Below are positions 10,232-21,306 of a stretch of DNA of 64,000 nucleotides, piece after piece. The notes beneath the pieces were generated by a model that was given only the letters and a program-made list of their open reading frames with translations, ran no database searches and was not told the DNA's origin. Origin of the DNA: VKMB-3413 sp041027365 (lineage in GTDB: Bacteria; Pseudomonadota; Alphaproteobacteria; Rhizobiales; Rhizobiaceae). The DNA is taken from the NCBI RefSeq assembly GCF_041027365.1, contig NZ_JBFTEH010000011.1, positions 113,575 to 177,574 of the forward strand, given 5' to 3'. Both the position numbers and the translations under genes were made by a program. Every line of letters starts with the position of its first letter. The stretch's first letter is position 1.

Positions 10232-10639
10232 TCAGGCGCGGCGGATCGCTTCGGCGATGTCCCCGACCGGATGCGCGACGAGGTCCTTGGGGAGTTCGCC
10301 GATGAGCCGGGAGGCAAGCTGCGGGTGGACGTGTCGGCGGAGCTCGCCGAGGGTTCGCGGATCGGCGACGAGGAACAGATGCTCGAACGCCCCCTGGATC
10401 GCCAGGCGGTTGAGGTGGCGGGCAGCCGCAGCGGCGAAACCGTCTTCCTCTTCCCGGTCGGAATCCGGATTGGCCGAGCTGTGCCGGTGCCGTGCCCCGG
10501 ACCCTGCATTCGTCGCGACGATATGGGGATCATCGCCATAGGCGACGAGGTCGACATGCGGTTCGGCGGCCCTGTTGCGGAAGAGCTTCAGCGCTTCGCC
10601 GTCCGCGACCGCGACGATGGTGCCGTTGGGGAGGATCAT
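10232..10639 (-). CDS. Host-attachment family protein (baeRF-like)
   Basis: 135-residue cytosolic protein of the family called 'protein required for attachment to host cells'. Visible are the N-terminal strand (ILPNGTIVAVADGEALKLFRN) and the C-terminal HLFLVADPRTLGELR pattern, which resembles the fold of bacterial relatives of eukaryotic release factor 1. The charged middle (~55-70) is a linker. The true role is unknown; the attachment name comes from one plant-bacterium phenotype. The ATG at 10639 overlaps the stop of the phasin-like gene by four bases, so the two are co-translated. The family often sits near Hsp20/USP stress genes, as here. Confidence 0.74.
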   Translation of the reverse strand: MILPNGTIVAVADGEALKLFRNRAAEPHVDLVAYGDDPHIVATNAGSGARHRHSSANPDSDREEEDGFAAAAARHLNRLAIQGAFEHLFLVADPRTLGELRRHVHPQLASRLIGELPKDLVAHPVGDIAEAIRRA

Positions 10640-11121
10640 TCCGGCTGCTCCGTTTTGTCGGGCGAAGGGCTGAGGGAAGATTGGGAAGGCGAGGAATGCG
10701 CTTCGGGCAGCGCCTCGCTCCCGGCCGCGGCGAGCGCCGCGGCGACAGGGACCTCGTCCGCCGCCGGCAGCGTCCAGACGTCGCTCGCTCCCGCCACCAG
10801 GCGGTTCGCGGCGTCGGCGTTGAGGCGCGACGCGGCCTGCCCGACCTCCTGATACTGCCGGACCGCCGTCTCCAGCCAGGCCTGCTGCGCGGCTTCGGCG
10901 GCGTTCCAGTCCCATGAGGCGAGCAGCCCCTGGAGGGTCTTCTGGTTCTCGATCAGCCGCTCCGCGGTGAAGCCGAGCATGCCCGTCGCAAAGGTCGCGG
11001 CGGTCTGCCAGCCGATCGTCATGGCCCGCAGCGGGACATGGAGGGCCTGGTACTGAAGGAAGATCATCTCCGGCGGCGTCATTCCGTCGCCGGTGAGATC
11101 CTGCATGCCTGCCGTTTGCAT
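10636..11121 (-). CDS. Phasin-like protein
   Basis: 161 residues, mostly amphipathic helix without a signal peptide. Residues ~20-105 resemble phasin family proteins that coat polyhydroxyalkanoate granules (repeated FATGMLGFTAERL, WLETAVRQYQEV). The last ~30 residues are Ser/Pro/Glu-rich and probably disordered. The start at 11121 has a GAGG ribosome site seven bases upstream. Phasin-like genes often accompany oxygen-limitation stress genes in this group; no PHA synthase is in the window, so a direct granule role is unproven. Confidence 0.65.
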   Translation of the reverse strand: MQTAGMQDLTGDGMTPPEMIFLQYQALHVPLRAMTIGWQTAATFATGMLGFTAERLIENQKTLQGLLASWDWNAAEAAQQAWLETAVRQYQEVGQAASRLNADAANRLVAGASDVWTLPAADEVPVAAALAAAGSEALPEAHSSPSQSSLSPSPDKTEQPE

Positions 11122-11234
11122 GATGGCCTCGCTTTCCCCGCGGACGCCCGCTTCTCCGGGCGTCGGCTGATCCTGCCGCGCGAGCGCCCGGTCGAACGGG
11201 TGAGGCCGGCAGTGCCGGCCCCGTTCATCCGGGC

Positions 11235-11882
11235 TCAGAAGATGCGGATGTGGTCGGTCACGTCCTTCACCCCGGGCGCCGACCAGGCCGCGCGCTCGGC
11301 GGCATTGCGCTCGGCCCAGTCATGGACATGGCCTTCGAGCTTCACCGTGCCGTCCTCGACGCTGACGGTGATCGCGTTCGCCTCGATCTCGGCGTTCCGC
11401 TTCAACGCGTCCTCGATGCGCTTCTTCACGTCCGCGCAGGTCGCATGCGGCGTCACGCCGATCAGATTGGTGATGCCGATGACGCCTTCGAGATCCCGGA
11501 CCGCCTCGGCCGCGGCCGTGCGCTGGTACTGCCACTCGACCTGGCCGGTCAGCGTCACCCAGCCGCTCTCCACCTTCACCTGGACCTTGTCGTCCGGGAT
11601 CATGGTGTTCCACTTGATGACGTTGAGGGCGCGCCGCGCGATCTCGTCGTCCGCCGTGCGGCGCGAGCCGACGGGACGCACCTCGATCTCCTCCGCGATG
11701 CCGCGCACGCCCTTCACCCGGCGCACGACCTCCTCGATCTTGCGCTTCTGCGTATAGGTCGGCACGTGCCCCGTCAGGGTCGCGATGCCGTTCTCGACCG
11801 AAACGCCGATATGGGCGGCCTCGATGCTCGGCTCGAATTCCAGCTCGTCCAATATGTCCTGCCGCAAAGTGATGCTGTCCAT
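11235..11882 (-). CDS. Three-BON-domain stress protein (OsmY-like)
   Basis: About 215 residues with three BON domains in a row (~1-70, ~75-145, ~148-215). Each has the Gly-hydrophobic core IATLTGHV / WVTLTGQV / TVKLEGHV. There is no signal peptide, so it is probably cytoplasmic or membrane-peripheral, unlike periplasmic OsmY. I prefer the ATG at 11882 because AAGG lies nine bases upstream; the ATG at 11891 (three residues longer) sits directly on that site. A FixK/FNR-type box lies 80-93 bases upstream. BON domains are thought to bind phospholipid; the exact role is unknown. Confidence 0.84.
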   Translation of the reverse strand: MDSITLRQDILDELEFEPSIEAAHIGVSVENGIATLTGHVPTYTQKRKIEEVVRRVKGVRGIAEEIEVRPVGSRRTADDEIARRALNVIKWNTMIPDDKVQVKVESGWVTLTGQVEWQYQRTAAAEAVRDLEGVIGITNLIGVTPHATCADVKKRIEDALKRNAEIEANAITVSVEDGTVKLEGHVHDWAERNAAERAAWSAPGVKDVTDHIRIF

Positions 11883-11961
11883 GGCTGTCATCCTTCATGA
11901 CGGATGCGGACCTTCGGGTCCGCTGACGTAGGGATGATCCGCCCGCACGAGGCGGTTTCCC

Positions 11962-11975
11962 TTGACCTCGATCAA
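11962..11975. promoter_or_regulatory. FixK/FNR-type box upstream of the BON-domain gene
   Basis: TTGAC-CTCG-ATCAA, placed ~86 bases (centre to start) before the BON gene. It lies just beyond the 3' end of the next upstream gene, in a position to fire the leftward operon. Confidence 0.72.
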
Positions 11976-11994
11976 TCGCTGCGAGATCGCCGGC

Positions 11995-12399
11995 TCACAG
12001 TTCCTGCACCCGCTTGATCTGGTAGGTGTGCATGACGCCGCGATGGCTGATCGAGACATATTCGCCCGGCACGAAGCGCTCGGCGCCGAAGCGGAAGCCG
12101 ATCTCGTCGTCGTCGCGGCCCTCGACATAGTCGAAGTACCAGGTGCCGCCCGGCTTGCGGCGGAGCCGTCCGATCTGGTCCGCCTCGTGCTCGTGGAAGC
12201 GGCGCACCCGGCAGGCCGCCTGATGCGCCTTCCATTCGACGGGATCGAGATGGCCGGAGGCGTCGAGCGGGACGACGAGGTCGTAGCCCTGATGGCGGTC
12301 GCCCTCCGGATGGCCCTTCTCGCGGGCAAGTTCCAGCCGGACGTGCCGGAAACTGGCCGTTGGCCCATCGTGCTTCGGTTCTCTGGCGGTGGTGCTCAC
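11995..12399 (-). CDS. Conserved small soluble protein of unknown function
   Basis: About 134 residues, no signal or membrane segment, rich in charged and aromatic residues. The C-terminal half reads as a small beta-barrel (GGTWYFDYVEG, FVPGEYVSIS, THTYQIKRV-like). I do not recognise the family. I choose the GTG at 12399 because GGGAGA lies eight to nine bases upstream; an ATG at 12429 would add ten residues with a poorer site. A FixK/FNR-type box sits ~64 bases upstream (centre), ideal for activation, so this unknown gene is probably a real member of the low-oxygen regulon. Confidence 0.7.
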   Translation of the reverse strand: MSTTAREPKHDGPTASFRHVRLELAREKGHPEGDRHQGYDLVVPLDASGHLDPVEWKAHQAACRVRRFHEHEADQIGRLRRKPGGTWYFDYVEGRDDDEIGFRFGAERFVPGEYVSISHRGVMHTYQIKRVQEL

Positions 12400-12456
12400 G
12401 CGAGGTCTCCCAGGATTGTCTTTCCGCAATGAAAGCCCGGAACCGGCCGCCCCGCC

Positions 12457-12470
12457 TTGACCGCGATCAA
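12457..12470. promoter_or_regulatory. FixK/FNR-type box upstream of the unknown gene
   Basis: TTGAC-CGCG-ATCAA, centred ~64 bases before the GTG at 12399. With binding at -41.5 the leader would be ~22 bases. This is the best-spaced box in the window. Confidence 0.77.
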
Positions 12471-12501
12471 TCCCGCCGCCTCGCCGCGGCAGGATGCGGC
12501 G

Positions 12502-14409
12502 TCAGCGGCCGACGGCGGCGCCGGGCCCCAGGGGTTCGAAGGCGGCGAGCGATGCGGCGCCGGCCGCGGCGTCCGCTCCGTCCGCACGGTTTCCCCGCAG
12601 CGGCGCGAACTCCTCGGCCGTCAGCGTCTCGTGTTCGAGCAGCAGCTTTGCGCCTGCCTCGAGGTCCGCATGCCTCGCCTTCAGGATCGCCTCCGCCGCC
12701 TCTGCGGCGTCCTCGATCGCCTGACGCACGGACAGGTCGATCTCCCGCCCCGTCGCGTCGGAGGCGTCGAAGGACTTGTCGGCGGGACTCGCCAGGAAGG
12801 TCTGGACGGTGCGGGTGTAGGTGCGCTGGCCGAGCGCGTCGCCCATGCCGTATTTGGTGACCATTTCGGTCGCGATGTCGGTCGCCCGCTGCAGGTCGTC
12901 CGCGGCACCGGTGGACACGTCGCCGTCGAAGACCAGCCGCTCCGCCGCCCGGCCCCCCATCAGCACCGCGATGCGGTTCTTCAACTCGCTCTTCGCCAGG
13001 AGAAAGCGGTCCTCGGTCGGGCGCTGCATCGTGTAGCCGAGAGCGCCGACGCCCCGCGGGATGATCGACACCTTCTGCACCGGGTCGACGCCGGGCAGGC
13101 TGGCAGCGACGAGTGCATGGCCCATCTCGTGATAGGCGACGCGGCGGCGCTCGGCGGGTCCCAGAATCCGGCTCTTCTTCTCGATGCCGGCGACGATCCG
13201 CTCGATCGCGGCGGTGAAGTCGGCAAGGGTCACATCCTCCCCGTGGCGCCGGGTCGCGGCGATCGCGGCCTCGTTGACGAGGTTGGCGAGATCGGCGCCG
13301 GTGAAGCCGGTCGTGAGGCCGGCGACGGCCGCGAGATCGACATCGCGCGCAAGCGCGATCTTCTTGGCGTGCACCTTCAGGATCGCGAGGCGCCCCGCCT
13401 GGTCGGGCCTGTCGACCAGCACCTGGCGGTCGAAGCGGCCGGCGCGCAGAAGCGCGGGATCGAGGATCTCCGGCCGGTTGGTGGCGGCGAGCAGGATCAC
13501 GCCGGAGGATGGATCGAAGCCGTCGAGCTCGGCCAGGAGTTGGTTCAGCGTCTGCTCCTTCTCGTCGAAGCCGCCGATCTGGCCGCCGGCGGCGCGGCTC
13601 CGCCCCAGCGCGTCGAGTTCGTCGATGAAGATGATCGCCGGCGCCGCCTTGCGCGCCTCGCCGAAGAGGTCGCGCACCCGTGCGGCCCCGACGCCGACGA
13701 ACATCTCGACGAATTCGGACCCGGAGATCGAGAAGAACGGCACGCCCGCCTCGCCGGCGACCGCGCGCGCGAGCAGCGTCTTGCCGGTGCCGGGCGGTCC
13801 GACGAGCAGGATGCCCTTCGGCACGCGCGCCCCGAGCCGGCCGTAGGTGCCGGGGTCCTTCAGGAAGGCCACGACTTCGGACAGCTCCGCCTTGGCCTCC
13901 TCGACGCCGGCGACATCCGCGAAGGTCACCTTGATGTCCTTCTCGACATAGACCTTGGCGCGCGACTTGCCGATCGACATCAGCCCGCCGCCGAAGCCCT
14001 GCCCGCCGGCCATCCGCCGAAAGGCGAAGGACCAGATCATGTAGAAGAAGAACAGCGGCAGCACCCAGGAGATAATCGTCGCGAGGACCCCGCCGGATCC
14101 GGTCCCCTCGACCTTGACGCCATGGGCGGCGAGCCGGTCGGCGATCGCCGGATCGACCCGCATCGTGACGAAATCGGAATTGCCGCTCGGCAGCGGCGCC
14201 TTCAGCTTGCCGGAGATCTGGTCGCTGCCGACGCGCGCCTCGGCGACCTTGTCCTCAGCCACCAGCCGGTCGAACTGGCTGTAGGGGATCGTCTCGACCG
14301 TGCCGTAGCTCTGCCAGCCCCACTGCAGCGCCAGGAGGACCATGAAGGCCGCGAAGACGTACCACATGGTGAAGTCGTGCGTGGTGTGCTTGGACGGCTT
14401 TTCGGCCAT
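12502..14409 (-). CDS. ftsH: ATP-dependent membrane zinc protease FtsH (accessory copy)
   Basis: 635 residues. Two membrane helices flank a periplasmic domain (~15-125). The AAA+ module has Walker A GPPGTGKT (~203-210), Walker B IIFIDELDALG and SRH NRPEILDPALLRAGRFDRQ. The metalloprotease has zinc motif HEMGH (427-431). It degrades misfolded membrane proteins and short-lived regulators. Its place among Hsp20, BON and USP genes suggests a stress-specific second FtsH, not the essential housekeeping copy, which usually sits next to tilS or folP. It starts 115 bases downstream of the Hsp20 stop on the same strand. The C-terminus is Ala/Gly-rich and variable, as is usual. Confidence 0.93.
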   Translation of the reverse strand: MAEKPSKHTTHDFTMWYVFAAFMVLLALQWGWQSYGTVETIPYSQFDRLVAEDKVAEARVGSDQISGKLKAPLPSGNSDFVTMRVDPAIADRLAAHGVKVEGTGSGGVLATIISWVLPLFFFYMIWSFAFRRMAGGQGFGGGLMSIGKSRAKVYVEKDIKVTFADVAGVEEAKAELSEVVAFLKDPGTYGRLGARVPKGILLVGPPGTGKTLLARAVAGEAGVPFFSISGSEFVEMFVGVGAARVRDLFGEARKAAPAIIFIDELDALGRSRAAGGQIGGFDEKEQTLNQLLAELDGFDPSSGVILLAATNRPEILDPALLRAGRFDRQVLVDRPDQAGRLAILKVHAKKIALARDVDLAAVAGLTTGFTGADLANLVNEAAIAATRRHGEDVTLADFTAAIERIVAGIEKKSRILGPAERRRVAYHEMGHALVAASLPGVDPVQKVSIIPRGVGALGYTMQRPTEDRFLLAKSELKNRIAVLMGGRAAERLVFDGDVSTGAADDLQRATDIATEMVTKYGMGDALGQRTYTRTVQTFLASPADKSFDASDATGREIDLSVRQAIEDAAEAAEAILKARHADLEAGAKLLLEHETLTAEEFAPLRGNRADGADAAAGAASLAAFEPLGPGAAVGR

Positions 14410-14523
14410 GGGTCACCTGTCTCGGACATCGATCGGATTGCAGGGGAAAAGCAAAGGACGCCGTCCCGCGCGGCGACGGCGCCCTTCCCCGGGGGCTCGG
14501 CGGCCCTGGCGGCGATCAGGCGC

Positions 14524-15069
14524 TCACGCCGCCTTCACCGCGATCGTCTTCTCCTCGGCCTTGGCCTCGGCGGTCTTCGGAAGCGTGACGGTCAGGACGC
14601 CCTTGGCGAAGCGCGCCTCGATCTTGTCCTGGTCGACGCCCTTCGGCAGGGCGAAGGAACGCACGAAGGAGCCGTAGCGGCGCTCCGACAGATGATAGTC
14701 CTTCTGCCGCTCCTCCTTCTCTTCCTTCTTCTCGCCCTTGATGGTGAGCGCACCGTTCGCGACCTTCACCTCGACGTTCTTCTCGTCGAGGCCCGGCAGC
14801 TCGGCCGTGATCTCGTACTCGCCGTCCTTCTCGGCGACGTCCACCGCCGGCGCCCCTGCGCCGAACAGCATGTCGCGCGGAAAGGCGAAGTCGAGCTCGA
14901 AGCCCGGACGCGACAGGGACGTGCCGCGGCGGCCGCCGAACATGTCGAAGAGGCGGTCCATTTCACCGCGCAGCGTCTCGAAGGGCGACCACAGACGGGC
15001 GGCACCGGTCTCCGCGGGAGCGGCGGGAGTTTCAGTCTTCACCGGAAGCTTGGTTGCAGTATCGGCCAT
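14524..15069 (-). CDS. Small heat-shock protein (Hsp20 / alpha-crystallin)
   Basis: 181 residues. A variable N-terminus holds the aromatic segment LWSPFETLRGEMDRLFDMFGG (35-55). The alpha-crystallin domain follows (~75-165) with PGLDEKNVEVKVANGALTIKGEK and the closing GVLTVTLPK strand. It is an ATP-independent holdase that keeps unfolding proteins soluble. The start at 15069 has an AGGAGA site. It is upstream of ftsH on the same strand, so chaperone and protease may be co-expressed. A perfect FNR palindrome lies ~200 bases upstream, in the divergent gap with the alcohol dehydrogenase. Confidence 0.93.
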   Translation of the reverse strand: MADTATKLPVKTETPAAPAETGAARLWSPFETLRGEMDRLFDMFGGRRGTSLSRPGFELDFAFPRDMLFGAGAPAVDVAEKDGEYEITAELPGLDEKNVEVKVANGALTIKGEKKEEKEERQKDYHLSERRYGSFVRSFALPKGVDQDKIEARFAKGVLTVTLPKTAEAKAEEKTIAVKAA

Positions 15070-15503
15070 GATGTCTTCTCCTGATCGAAAATGGCCTGAC
15101 CCGGTCGTGCGATGTCAGGTCGTGGGGCGTCTGACGGACAGATCCTCCGCCGGGTTCCCGCCGTTGGGTGCCGCTTGCGGCACGGGCGACGCGGCGCGAA
15201 GGCCGCAACCGGCCCGGAGCGGCCGGACCCCATGATGAGGCCGCAGCGGCGCCGGCGCCGCCTTGATCCGGATCAACCCTCGCCTGTGATGCGAAAGAAG
15301 TGCCGTTGCGGACGTGCGGATACCGGACCGCGGCGGCGATTCCGAAGGGAAAGCTTTCGCAGCCGAAGGGGAGCGCCTTGCGGCAGGTCAAACCGTCCGG
15401 GAGCCGGAAGCGGGATGATCGCCGCGTCGCCGGCGCGAGACGGCATCATCATCATCATTGTCATCGGGGCGCATGCGGCCCCGGCACTCCGGGGATATTG
15501 ATC
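15070..15503. promoter_or_regulatory. Divergent promoter region hsp20 / alcohol dehydrogenase
   Basis: 434 bases with no supportable gene. It contains the perfect FNR palindrome at 15263-15276, and a run of CATCATCATCATCAT-like repeats near 15443-15460. Confidence 0.6.
15263..15276. promoter_or_regulatory. Perfect FNR palindrome
   Basis: TTGAT-CCGG-ATCAA, fully symmetric over 14 bases. It could serve the rightward dehydrogenase (ATG 235 bases away), the leftward hsp20 (start ~200 bases away), or both. Confidence 0.78.
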
Positions 15504-16487
15504 ATGCGAGCGATGGTCCTGCGCGCGATCGGCAAGCCGCTACGGCTCGAAACGCGCCCCGATCCCCTGCCCGGCACCGGCGAGATCCGCGTCAGGGTCG
15601 AGGCCTGCGCCGTCTGCCGGACCGATCTCCATGTCGTCGACGGCGAGCTTCCCGACCCGAAGCTGCCGATCGTGCCGGGCCACGAGATCGTCGGGATCGT
15701 TGATGCGATCGGCCCCGGCGTCGCGGGCATGGCGGTGGGAACGCGCGTCGGCGTCCCCTGGCTCGGCCACACCTGCGGCGCGTGCCCGTACTGCCTCGAA
15801 GGGCGCGAGAACCTCTGCGACCGGCCGCTCTTCACCGGCTATACCCGCGACGGCGGCTTTGCGACCCATGTCGTCGCCGACGCCGCCTTCGCCTTCCCCT
15901 TGGACGGATATGCCGATCCCGTCGCCGCGGCGCCGCTGATGTGCGCCGGGCTGATCGGCTGGCGCTCGCTCAGGAAGGCGGGCGATGCACGTCGCATCGG
16001 CCTCTACGGCTTCGGCGCCGCCGCGCACATCATCGCCCAGGTCTGTCGCTGGCAGGGCCGCAGCGTCTTCGCCTTCACGCGGGCGGGAGACAAAGCCGCG
16101 CAGGCCCATGCGCTGTCCCTCGGCTGCACATGGGCCGGCAGTTCCGACGATGCCCCGCCGGAGCCGCTGGACGCGGCGATCCTCTTCGCCCCCGCCGGAC
16201 CGCTCGTTCCGGCGGCGCTGAAGGCGGTGCGAAAGGGCGGCCGGGTCGTGTGCGGCGGCATCCACATGAGCGACATCCCGCAATTCCCGTACCGGCTGAT
16301 CTGGGAGGAGCGCTCGATCATCTCCGTCGCCAATCTGACGCGGCAGGACGCGGTGGAATTCCTGGCCCTTGCGCCGGAGGCCGGCGTGAGGACGACAACG
16401 CGCGAATATCCGCTCGAGGGGGCGAACGAGGCCCTGTCGGACCTTCGCGCCGGCCGGTTTCAGGGCGCCGCGGTGCTGGTCCCCTGA
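15504..16487 (+). CDS. Zinc-dependent alcohol dehydrogenase family protein
   Basis: 327-residue medium-chain dehydrogenase. Catalytic zinc ligands are visible in CAVCRTDLH and GHEIVG, and the four structural-zinc cysteines in CGACPYCLEGRENLC. The nucleotide-binding loop GLYGFGAAAHI lacks the strict GxGxxG spacing but fits the zinc-binding ADH subfamily often found beside USP and Hsp20 genes in proteobacteria. It oxidises alcohols or reduces aldehydes with NAD(P); the substrate is unknown. This is a reasonable fermentative redox valve for a low-oxygen regulon. The stop lies inside the 3' end of the convergent P-type ATPase (28-base overlap). Confidence 0.87.
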   Translation: MRAMVLRAIGKPLRLETRPDPLPGTGEIRVRVEACAVCRTDLHVVDGELPDPKLPIVPGHEIVGIVDAIGPGVAGMAVGTRVGVPWLGHTCGACPYCLEGRENLCDRPLFTGYTRDGGFATHVVADAAFAFPLDGYADPVAAAPLMCAGLIGWRSLRKAGDARRIGLYGFGAAAHIIAQVCRWQGRSVFAFTRAGDKAAQAHALSLGCTWAGSSDDAPPEPLDAAILFAPAGPLVPAALKAVRKGGRVVCGGIHMSDIPQFPYRLIWEERSIISVANLTRQDAVEFLALAPEAGVRTTTREYPLEGANEALSDLRAGRFQGAAVLVP

Positions 16488-18400
16488 CGCGCTCCCGACC
16501 CGAGCGCGCGCAGCGCGTTGAGAATGACCGCGACGTCGATCGCCTCCTGCACCAGGGCACCCTCGACCGGCGGCAGAAACCCGGCTGCGGCGGCGACCAT
16601 CCCGAGGGCGGACAGGCCGATCCCGGCGCCGACGCTCTGCAGCGCGATCCGCCGCGACCGGCGGGCGATCGCGACGGCCTCGCCGAGCCCGTCGAGACTG
16701 TCGCGCAGGAGGATGACGTCGGCCGCTTCCGCCGAGGCGGCCGCGCCCCGAGCGCCCATCGCCACGCCGAGATCCGCCTCGACCAGCGCCGGGGCGTCGT
16801 TAACCCCGTCGCCGACCATCATCACCACGCCCGCCGCCTTCTCACGCTGCACCAAAGCGAGCTTGTCTCCCGGTGCGAGGCCCGCGGCGACGGCGTCGAG
16901 CCGGAGCGAGGCGGTCACCGCCCGCGCGACGTCGTCGCGATCGCCCGTCGCCAGGACGATGCGGCTGATCCCCTGCCCGCGCAGGCGCGCCAGCATCGCG
17001 TCGACGCCGGGACGCAGGCCATCGCGCATCAGGATCAGGCCGGCGAAACGATCGTCGACCGCCACGGCCACGACGAGAGCGCCGGGCCGCACCGCCGCCC
17101 GCAGATCGCCGCCTTCGCCGGCGGGCAGTGCCGACGCGACATAGGCCTTGCCGCCCACCCGCACGCGGCGGCCGGCGACGCGGCCGTCGACGCCCTCGCC
17201 CGCCTGTTCGCGGGCCTCGGCGGGAAGATCGAGCCGTAGCCCCCGCGCCGTGGCGGCGGCGACGACGGCCTTGGCCACGGCGTGCTGCGACACCTGGTCG
17301 AGGCTCGCGGCGAGCCGCAGCACCTCGTCGGCGTCGAAGCCGGCAGCCGGGACGATCTCGGAGACGGCGGCGCTCCCCTCGGTCAGCGTCCCGGTCTTGT
17401 CGATGACCAGCGTGGCGACCCGGCCGAGCGTCTCCAGCGCCGCGCCGCCCTTGACCAGGACCCCGACCCGTGCCGCCCGCGAAATGCCGGCGACGATCGC
17501 AACGGGGACGGCGAGGATCAGCGGACAGGGCGTCGCCACGACCAGCACCGCGACCGCGCGAACCGGATCTCCCGAAAGCCACCAAGCGAGCCCGGCGAGC
17601 ACCAGCGTCGCCAGCATGAAGCCGAGCGCGAAGCGGTCGGCGAGGCGCGTCATCGGCGCCTGCGCCCTCGTCGCCTCCTCGACCAGCCGAATGATCCCGG
17701 CATAGGTGCTGCGGGCGGCGGTCTCGGTGGCGAGGAGATCGAAGGCGCCGCCGACATTGGTGGACCCGCTCATCGCCGCCTCTCCGTCGCGCCGGGTGAT
17801 CGGCACCGACTCTCCGGTCAGCGCCGCTTCGTCGACGAGCGCAGTCCCGCTGATGCAGCCGTCGACCGGCAGGACGTCGCCGAGCCGGACCAGCAGCCGG
17901 TCGCCGACCGCGATCTCGCCGACGGCGACGGTCTCGAGCCCGCTCCCGCCATAGCGCAAGGCGGTGCGCGGGGCGCGGTCGAGAAGGGCGTTCATGTCGC
18001 GGCTCGCGCGGCCCTGGGCGAAGAACTCCAGCGCCTGCCCGCCGGCATACATCAGCGCGACCACCGCCGCGGCCAGCGTCTCGCCGATCGCCAGCGCCGA
18101 AGCCATGGCGAGGGCCGCCACGAGATCGAGCCCGAACTCGCCGCGCCGCAGGCTGGTGACGATCTCGACCGAAAGCACCGCCAGCACGGCAGCAACGCCG
18201 GTCGACCAGGCGATGGCCGCGAGGTCGCGATAGCCGACGAAGAACAGCGCGCCGCCGACGAGGAGCCCTGCCCCTGCGGCACCCATCGGCAGGGAGCCCG
18301 CGAGCGACCGCAAAAGCCGTCCGCCTCGCCCGGCCGTCTCGACTGCCGCGATCGCACCCACGCCGGAACCAGCCTTTCCCGAAAGGATCGAGGTCTTCAC
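16460..18400 (-). CDS. P1B-type heavy-metal ATPase without metal-binding N-domain
   Basis: 646 residues. The metal-path motif TPCPLIL, phosphorylation site DKTGT (Asp334), TGES and GDGVNDAP are all present, with about eight membrane helices. There is no N-terminal HMA or His-rich domain: the protein starts almost directly with the membrane part. The P1B 'HP' motif is altered, with His373 followed by Ala (SQHAVA instead of SEHPLA). It probably exports or loads a transition metal, but the cargo is open (Zn/Cd/Co or Cu). The GTG start at 18400 is chosen because the upstream frame is Arg/Gly-rich shadow sequence. A FixK/FNR-type box lies ~98 bases upstream of the start. Confidence 0.86.
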   Translation of the reverse strand: MKTSILSGKAGSGVGAIAAVETAGRGGRLLRSLAGSLPMGAAGAGLLVGGALFFVGYRDLAAIAWSTGVAAVLAVLSVEIVTSLRRGEFGLDLVAALAMASALAIGETLAAAVVALMYAGGQALEFFAQGRASRDMNALLDRAPRTALRYGGSGLETVAVGEIAVGDRLLVRLGDVLPVDGCISGTALVDEAALTGESVPITRRDGEAAMSGSTNVGGAFDLLATETAARSTYAGIIRLVEEATRAQAPMTRLADRFALGFMLATLVLAGLAWWLSGDPVRAVAVLVVATPCPLILAVPVAIVAGISRAARVGVLVKGGAALETLGRVATLVIDKTGTLTEGSAAVSEIVPAAGFDADEVLRLAASLDQVSQHAVAKAVVAAATARGLRLDLPAEAREQAGEGVDGRVAGRRVRVGGKAYVASALPAGEGGDLRAAVRPGALVVAVAVDDRFAGLILMRDGLRPGVDAMLARLRGQGISRIVLATGDRDDVARAVTASLRLDAVAAGLAPGDKLALVQREKAAGVVMMVGDGVNDAPALVEADLGVAMGARGAAASAEAADVILLRDSLDGLGEAVAIARRSRRIALQSVGAGIGLSALGMVAAAAGFLPPVEGALVQEAIDVAVILNALRALGSGARQGTSTAAP

Positions 18401-18491
18401 GCGACCGCGCGTGCCTGCCGCGTCGCCCCCGTGCGAAGATGCGGAGCCGCTCGGCCGGCGTTCATCCTGCGTCCGGCGCCGGCTGCCCGCC

Positions 18492-18501
18492 TTGATCCCG
18501 G

Positions 18502-18505
<4 letters not shown>
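18492..18505. promoter_or_regulatory. FixK-type box upstream of the metal ATPase
   Basis: TTGAT-CCCG-GTCAA, the exact rhizobial FixK pattern. It overlaps the last four bases of the upstream P-type ATPase gene and is ~98 bases before the GTG at 18400. Confidence 0.73.

Positions 18506-21302
<2,797 letters not shown>

Positions 21303-21306
<4 letters not shown>

Noticed and set aside
12457..15084. Long open reading (about 875 residues) on the plus strand opposite FtsH and Hsp20
   Set aside because: Arg/Gly/Leu-rich shadow of two clear genes in high-GC DNA; no family pattern.
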